Source: Senimuribacter intestinalis (GTDB lineage: Bacteria; Bacillota; Clostridia; Peptostreptococcales; Anaerovoracaceae). From it: 64,000 nt of DNA. Location of the stretch: positions 350,457-414,456 of the forward strand of contig CALPCJ010000001.1 in the NCBI GenBank assembly GCA_943192975.1. Direction: 5' to 3'. Positions 61,396 through 64,000 of the stretch are shown here, in pieces (position 1 is the first letter of the stretch; every line of letters begins with the position of its first letter). The notes below the pieces were generated by a model. It ran no database searches. It saw only the letters and a program-made list of their open reading frames with translations, and was not told the DNA's origin. The position numbers and the translations under genes were made by a program.

Positions 61396-61417
61396 CTTGC
61401 GCCATCCTTCAATTTAT

Positions 61418-61654
61418 CTAGCTTAGTGGGCTTTTCCCTTTATAAGTCACCCCAAGCCGCTCTAATATATTTTTTAAATACTCATTTTGCTTTCTCTTTT
61501 CGTCAAGCTGCGCTTCAAGGAATTTGAGCTGCTTTCTTTCTGCCGCGAGCTGTTCATCATGCCAGCTGAGAAATTCTTCTTGCTGCCTAAGTATTACGAA
61601 GTTTAAAATAACACTTATCATAACCAATATGAGTATCGGCAAATCCAAATTCAT
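61418..61654 (-). CDS. Membrane-anchored coiled-coil phage protein
   Basis: A 78-residue protein with an N-terminal membrane helix (LPILILVMISVILNFVI) followed by a charged coiled coil (DEQLAAERKQLKFLEAQLDE). Function unknown. Confidence 0.65.
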   Translation of the reverse strand: MNLDLPILILVMISVILNFVILRQQEEFLSWHDEQLAAERKQLKFLEAQLDEKRKQNEYLKNILERLGVTYKGKSPLS

Positions 61655-61657
61655 GCC

Positions 61658-61852
61658 TTACACCTCCCCAATTTTATATAACGTCTTAAACTTCAACCCC
61701 ATTCGTGCAAGCCTTCTCCTTGCGTACTGCTGGCTTTTTTGCTCCTGCTGTACTGTTTTATAAAACGGGCACTTGCTTGTCCCACAGCCTTTATCTCGCT
61801 TTTTCAGACCTATGCACTCACCATCGCCGGCTAAAATACAATCACTAATCAT
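61658..61852 (-). CDS. Small cysteine-rich phage protein
   Basis: A 64-residue basic protein with a CGTSKCPFYKT cluster preceded by two other cysteines, a likely zinc-binding knuckle. It lies 3 bp upstream of the coiled-coil gene. Function unknown. Confidence 0.65.
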   Translation of the reverse strand: MISDCILAGDGECIGLKKRDKGCGTSKCPFYKTVQQEQKSQQYARRRLARMGLKFKTLYKIGEV

Positions 61853-61858
61853 ACGACA

Positions 61859-62179
61859 TTACCCCTTCCTGTTTACCAATAATTCATAATCAGCTATTGG
61901 AATTAAATATTTTCCGATTGCATATGCAAAACCCAATTCGATGCATGTGCCGGGAGACTCTTTCCAATCGGGCAAATAAGCTACTGCATCGGCTCGTAAT
62001 AACAGCTTATGGGTGATTTCCATATAATCTCTCCAACTAAAGGATTTTGGCAGACTTGCACATACTGCTGCCGGATTAATAACATCAAAATCCAATCCTT
62101 TCACTGCTTTTTCTGCGTCTGCAAACTTTTTCAGACAGTCTGGATCACCCGTAACTTTTCCTGCGATATATACAATCAT
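61859..62179 (-). CDS. DUF4406 (nucleoside 2-deoxyribosyltransferase-like) protein, copy 2
   Basis: A 106-residue Rossmann-like protein beginning MIVYIAGKVTGDPDCLKKFA, with VINPAAVCASLP and LPDWKESPGTCIELGFAYAI. The last motif carries the catalytic-type glutamate of deoxyribosyltransferase relatives. It is a paralogue of 62435-62779. It overlaps the 95-residue gene by 4 bp. Confidence 0.85.
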   Translation of the reverse strand: MIVYIAGKVTGDPDCLKKFADAEKAVKGLDFDVINPAAVCASLPKSFSWRDYMEITHKLLLRADAVAYLPDWKESPGTCIELGFAYAIGKYLIPIADYELLVNRKG

Positions 62180-62463
62180 CGTTTTCTCCCTCCTTGATAC
62201 AACTCATCAATTAAAGCTTTAACATCAACGCCTGTCAGCGCCTTACAATCTGCAATTTCCTTTTGCACCGTTGACCTGCCGTCTGCCACTTCCTGCATTA
62301 AGGCAAGGTATCCTTCGATGAACCGGGCAATACGCTTGTCCCGCCAGCCGTACTCAGTCCACAGTGTCCTGACTACAATAGCCATGTTCAGGTAGTTTGC
62401 AAACATTACGATTTCAAACGGTTCACGATGCGGCTTACTCTTTTTCTTTGCTCTTGGTATCAT
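62176..62463 (-). CDS. Phage protein of unknown function between DUF4406 paralogues
   Basis: A 95-residue mostly helical protein (FEIVMFANYLNMAIVVRTLW, RIARFIEGYLALMQEVADG). It overlaps the upstream DUF4406 gene by 29 bp, more than its neighbours do. No family recognised. Confidence 0.65.
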   Translation of the reverse strand: MIPRAKKKSKPHREPFEIVMFANYLNMAIVVRTLWTEYGWRDKRIARFIEGYLALMQEVADGRSTVQKEIADCKALTGVDVKALIDELYQGGRKR

Positions 62464-62779
62464 TTTCAGCCTTTCCCCATTCTTTCAGTGTGTTAATTCC
62501 TACCGTCATTTTAGACGATGCAATCGCAAATCCTATTTCTATGCACGCCCCCGGAGACTCTTTCCAGTCAGGCAGCGTTGCCAGCATGTCGGCATGGTCT
62601 AAGAGCCTTAACGTAACCGCCATATAGTCATCCCATTCAAAGCTGTCCGGTAAGTTTTTACATCTTTCCGCTGGGTTGATTACTTTATAGCCCAGGTCTT
62701 CTATTTCTTTCTGTGCTGCTGCAAACTTTTCCATGTAATTTGGGTCTCCTGTGATTTTTCCTGCTATGTAAACTATCAT
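62435..62779 (-). CDS. DUF4406 (nucleoside 2-deoxyribosyltransferase-like) protein, copy 1
   Basis: A 114-residue protein beginning MIVYIAGKITGDPNYMEKFA, with VINPAERCKNLPDSFEWDDY and LPDWKESPGACIEIGFAIAS. About half its residues match copy 2. The family may act on nucleotides or modified bases; the actual reaction is unknown. Confidence 0.85.
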   Translation of the reverse strand: MIVYIAGKITGDPNYMEKFAAAQKEIEDLGYKVINPAERCKNLPDSFEWDDYMAVTLRLLDHADMLATLPDWKESPGACIEIGFAIASSKMTVGINTLKEWGKAENDTKSKEKE

Positions 62780-62997
62780 TGTCTTACTCCTTTAAACACA
62801 ATTTCTATAAATTTCTCATAAGCTTCAATTTCCTTCGCTAGTTGTCGCTTCGTAAGCCGCTTATGTTTCTGCATATGACATACCATGTTGCCATATTTTA
62901 GTACTATCACATGGAGATTTTCTCCGTTTTGGGATACGATATAGTCACCAGATTTTATGTATTTCCCTCTGTGCTTTTTCTTGATTCTTTTGTTCAT
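62776..62997 (-). CDS. Small basic phage protein
   Basis: A 73-residue Lys-rich protein (MNKRIKKKHRGKYIKSGDYI, KRLTKRQLAKEIEAYEKFIE). Possibly nucleic-acid binding. It overlaps the DUF4406 gene by 4 bp. Confidence 0.65.
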   Translation of the reverse strand: MNKRIKKKHRGKYIKSGDYIVSQNGENLHVIVLKYGNMVCHMQKHKRLTKRQLAKEIEAYEKFIEIVFKGVRQ

Positions 62998-63022
62998 CTT
63001 TTATCGGCTCCTTTCCGTCCAT

Positions 63023-63274
63023 CTACCCCTCCAGCGCCAACTCTTCGAGTGTGATTTTTCTTACTTTAGTAATCTCGCAATCACCATCTACGGTTTTCAT
63101 TACGTCATCTTCAAACCACGTCTTGATGTGTTCCACTCCATATTGTTCAATCGAGAATGTATCTTCAATATTTCCTTTTAAAACTACTTCCATCGTGATT
63201 TCATAACCGATATTATGCTTTTCTTCTTTGCCTAGTTTCATTCCTGTTCTCCTTTCCATCTCATATTCTGTCAT
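63023..63274 (-). CDS. Small phage protein of unknown function
   Basis: An 83-residue acidic protein (YEITMEVVLKGNIEDTFSIE, KTVDGDCEITKVRKITLEEL). The ATG at 63274 has GGAGGG eight bases ahead inside the end of the preceding gene; an internal ATG at 63241 also has GGAG. Function unknown. Confidence 0.65.
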   Translation of the reverse strand: MTEYEMERRTGMKLGKEEKHNIGYEITMEVVLKGNIEDTFSIEQYGVEHIKTWFEDDVMKTVDGDCEITKVRKITLEELALEG

Positions 63275-63277
63275 TTT

Positions 63278-64000
63278 TTAGCCCTCCAACCACCATTTCA
63301 TTACATCTTCCGGGGTTTTCCACGGATGCTTCCTGTTCGTATCATTTTGTGCATTCAGCATTCTTTCAAATGCTTTCAAATACGCTTGCTTATATTTCGG
63401 ATAGCATTCAAGTGCTTCAACCCTATTAGATGACATCGGACAGCCAATGCACCCCAATCTAGTATAGCCTTTGTCATATAATTCGCAGTAGGGTACATTG
63501 TAATAGCGGATGAACTCCCACACGTCTTCGGTAGTCCAGTCTATAATTGGATTTAATATGTGCTTGCCCTTTGTAGGACAAAACCTTGCCATCTGTGCGT
63601 TATCCGGGTTGTCCGGGTCTGCTAATTTTCTATTGCGTGCGCCTTGTTCAACTTCTAGACCTGCACGTTTATTTTTTCGTCTAGCGCTTTCTGCCCACCT
63701 CACGCCGGTTATAACAAATCTTCCTTTTCCGCCAGCTTCTTTTAGTTCTCTGCAGCAATATCTCGCAATTCTTGTTGGAGGCATTCCATTTTTTGGTATT
63801 AGATTCCACATTGTTATTGGGTCGCCGTCTCCGTCATGCGGAATGTCCCTTGATACATCTGCATGATGCTTTTTAATAAATCTCACAAGTTCCGGCGGGT
63901 CTACGCTGGTTACATTGTAGTGGGCGTCATACTTCACGCCAGCCATATCCGCTAACGCCTTTATCACAACGCTGTCTTTTCCACCAGAAAAACAAAGATA
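63278..64000 (-). CDS. PAPS reductase-family protein, 5' end outside window
   Basis: The frame is open to the right edge and begins within the PP-loop motif CFSGGKDSVVIKALADMAG, so only a short N-terminal part is missing. Later motifs are YCCRELKEAGGKGRFVITGV, PIIDWTTEDVWEFIRYYNV and the cysteine pair in LGCIGCPMSSNR. These fit phage-borne phosphoadenosine-phosphosulfate reductase relatives (also akin to DndC), which act in sulfur or nucleotide chemistry. The reaction here is unknown. Confidence 0.9.
   Translation of the reverse strand, partial: YLCFSGGKDSVVIKALADMAGVKYDAHYNVTSVDPPELVRFIKKHHADVSRDIPHDGDGDPITMWNLIPKNGMPPTRIARYCCRELKEAGGKGRFVITGVRWAESARRKNKRAGLEVEQGARNRKLADPDNPDNAQMARFCPTKGKHILNPIIDWTTEDVWEFIRYYNVPYCELYDKGYTRLGCIGCPMSSNRVEALECYPKYKQAYLKAFERMLNAQNDTNRKHPWKTPEDVMKWWLEG

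Larger units (their letters stand above)
34610..64000 (-). mobile_element. PBSX-like contractile-tailed prophage (partial, right end outside)
   Basis: A contiguous leftward set of terminase, portal, capsid, sheath, tube, tape measure, baseplate, fibre, holin and amidase genes in the order of PBSX/xkd-type myophages. All morphogenesis genes look intact. Integrase, repressor and replication genes are not in the window and should lie to the right. Confidence 0.93.

Overview
The window is a low-to-mid GC chromosomal segment from a spore-forming anaerobic Firmicute, most likely a member of class Clostridia (inference from a GerA-type germination gene, a SleB-like hydrolase fragment, FabK-type fatty acid synthesis, strong AGGAGG ribosome-binding sites and a PBSX-like prophage). 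About 34.5 kb of host sequence is followed by about 29.5 kb of prophage that runs off the right edge. Nearly everything in the second half is read leftward.

Host part. The 5' part of dnaE leaves the window at the left edge. Next come a MocR-type regulator, a decayed LysE exporter remnant, a Fic gene with an in-frame nonsense codon, an EamA transporter and an intact LysE exporter (2.9-7.5 kb). A cyclopropane fatty acid synthase follows. A large secreted protein with Ig-like and DUF4430 (transcobalamin-like) domains sits behind a clear cobalamin riboswitch with its own terminator (9.5-12.75 kb). An ECF sigma/anti-sigma pair, an HxlR regulator and a flavin reductase lead to a region of gene decay and rearrangement (15.7-17.2 kb): a tandem array of 63-bp units carrying palindromes, a truncated M29 aminopeptidase, and a HEPN gene whose nucleotidyltransferase partner survives only as a C-terminal stub. 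A TetR gene and a divergent MATE/TetR pair with a palindromic operator lie before 20 kb.

Fatty acid synthesis (20.0-30.6 kb). A single leftward cluster runs acpP-accB-accC-accD-accA-fabH-fabK-(second FabK/nitronate monooxygenase-like gene)-fabD-fabG-fabF-fabZ-MarR regulator. It is read from a consensus promoter (TTGACA-17-TATTCT) followed by two TTTTAATTAAAA palindromes, which look like operators for the co-encoded FabT-like MarR protein. Glutamyl-tRNA synthetase and a divergent GerA/SpoVAF-family gene follow.

Prophage (about 34.6 kb to beyond 64 kb). The left end cuts a SleB-like cell-wall hydrolase gene after about 24 codons. From right to left, which is the direction of transcription, the phage carries early accessory genes (PAPS reductase family, two DUF4406 paralogues, a late-gene-regulator-like protein), terminase, portal, a MuF head protein with a C-terminal HEAAH zincin-like domain, scaffold, capsid, connectors, contractile sheath and tube, a tail chaperone with an A AAA AAC -1 slippery site, tape measure, a LysM protein, an XkdQ hub fused to a CHAP domain, baseplate, and fibre genes (one with a G9 tract near its start codon). 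The lysis genes come last. A probable type I toxin-antitoxin locus is wedged between holin and amidase. Cargo next to the attachment end includes a Phd/YefM-RelE pair, a small HTH protein and tiny membrane peptides behind a perfect-spacing promoter. No rRNA, tRNA, IS element or CRISPR-Cas genes were recognised.
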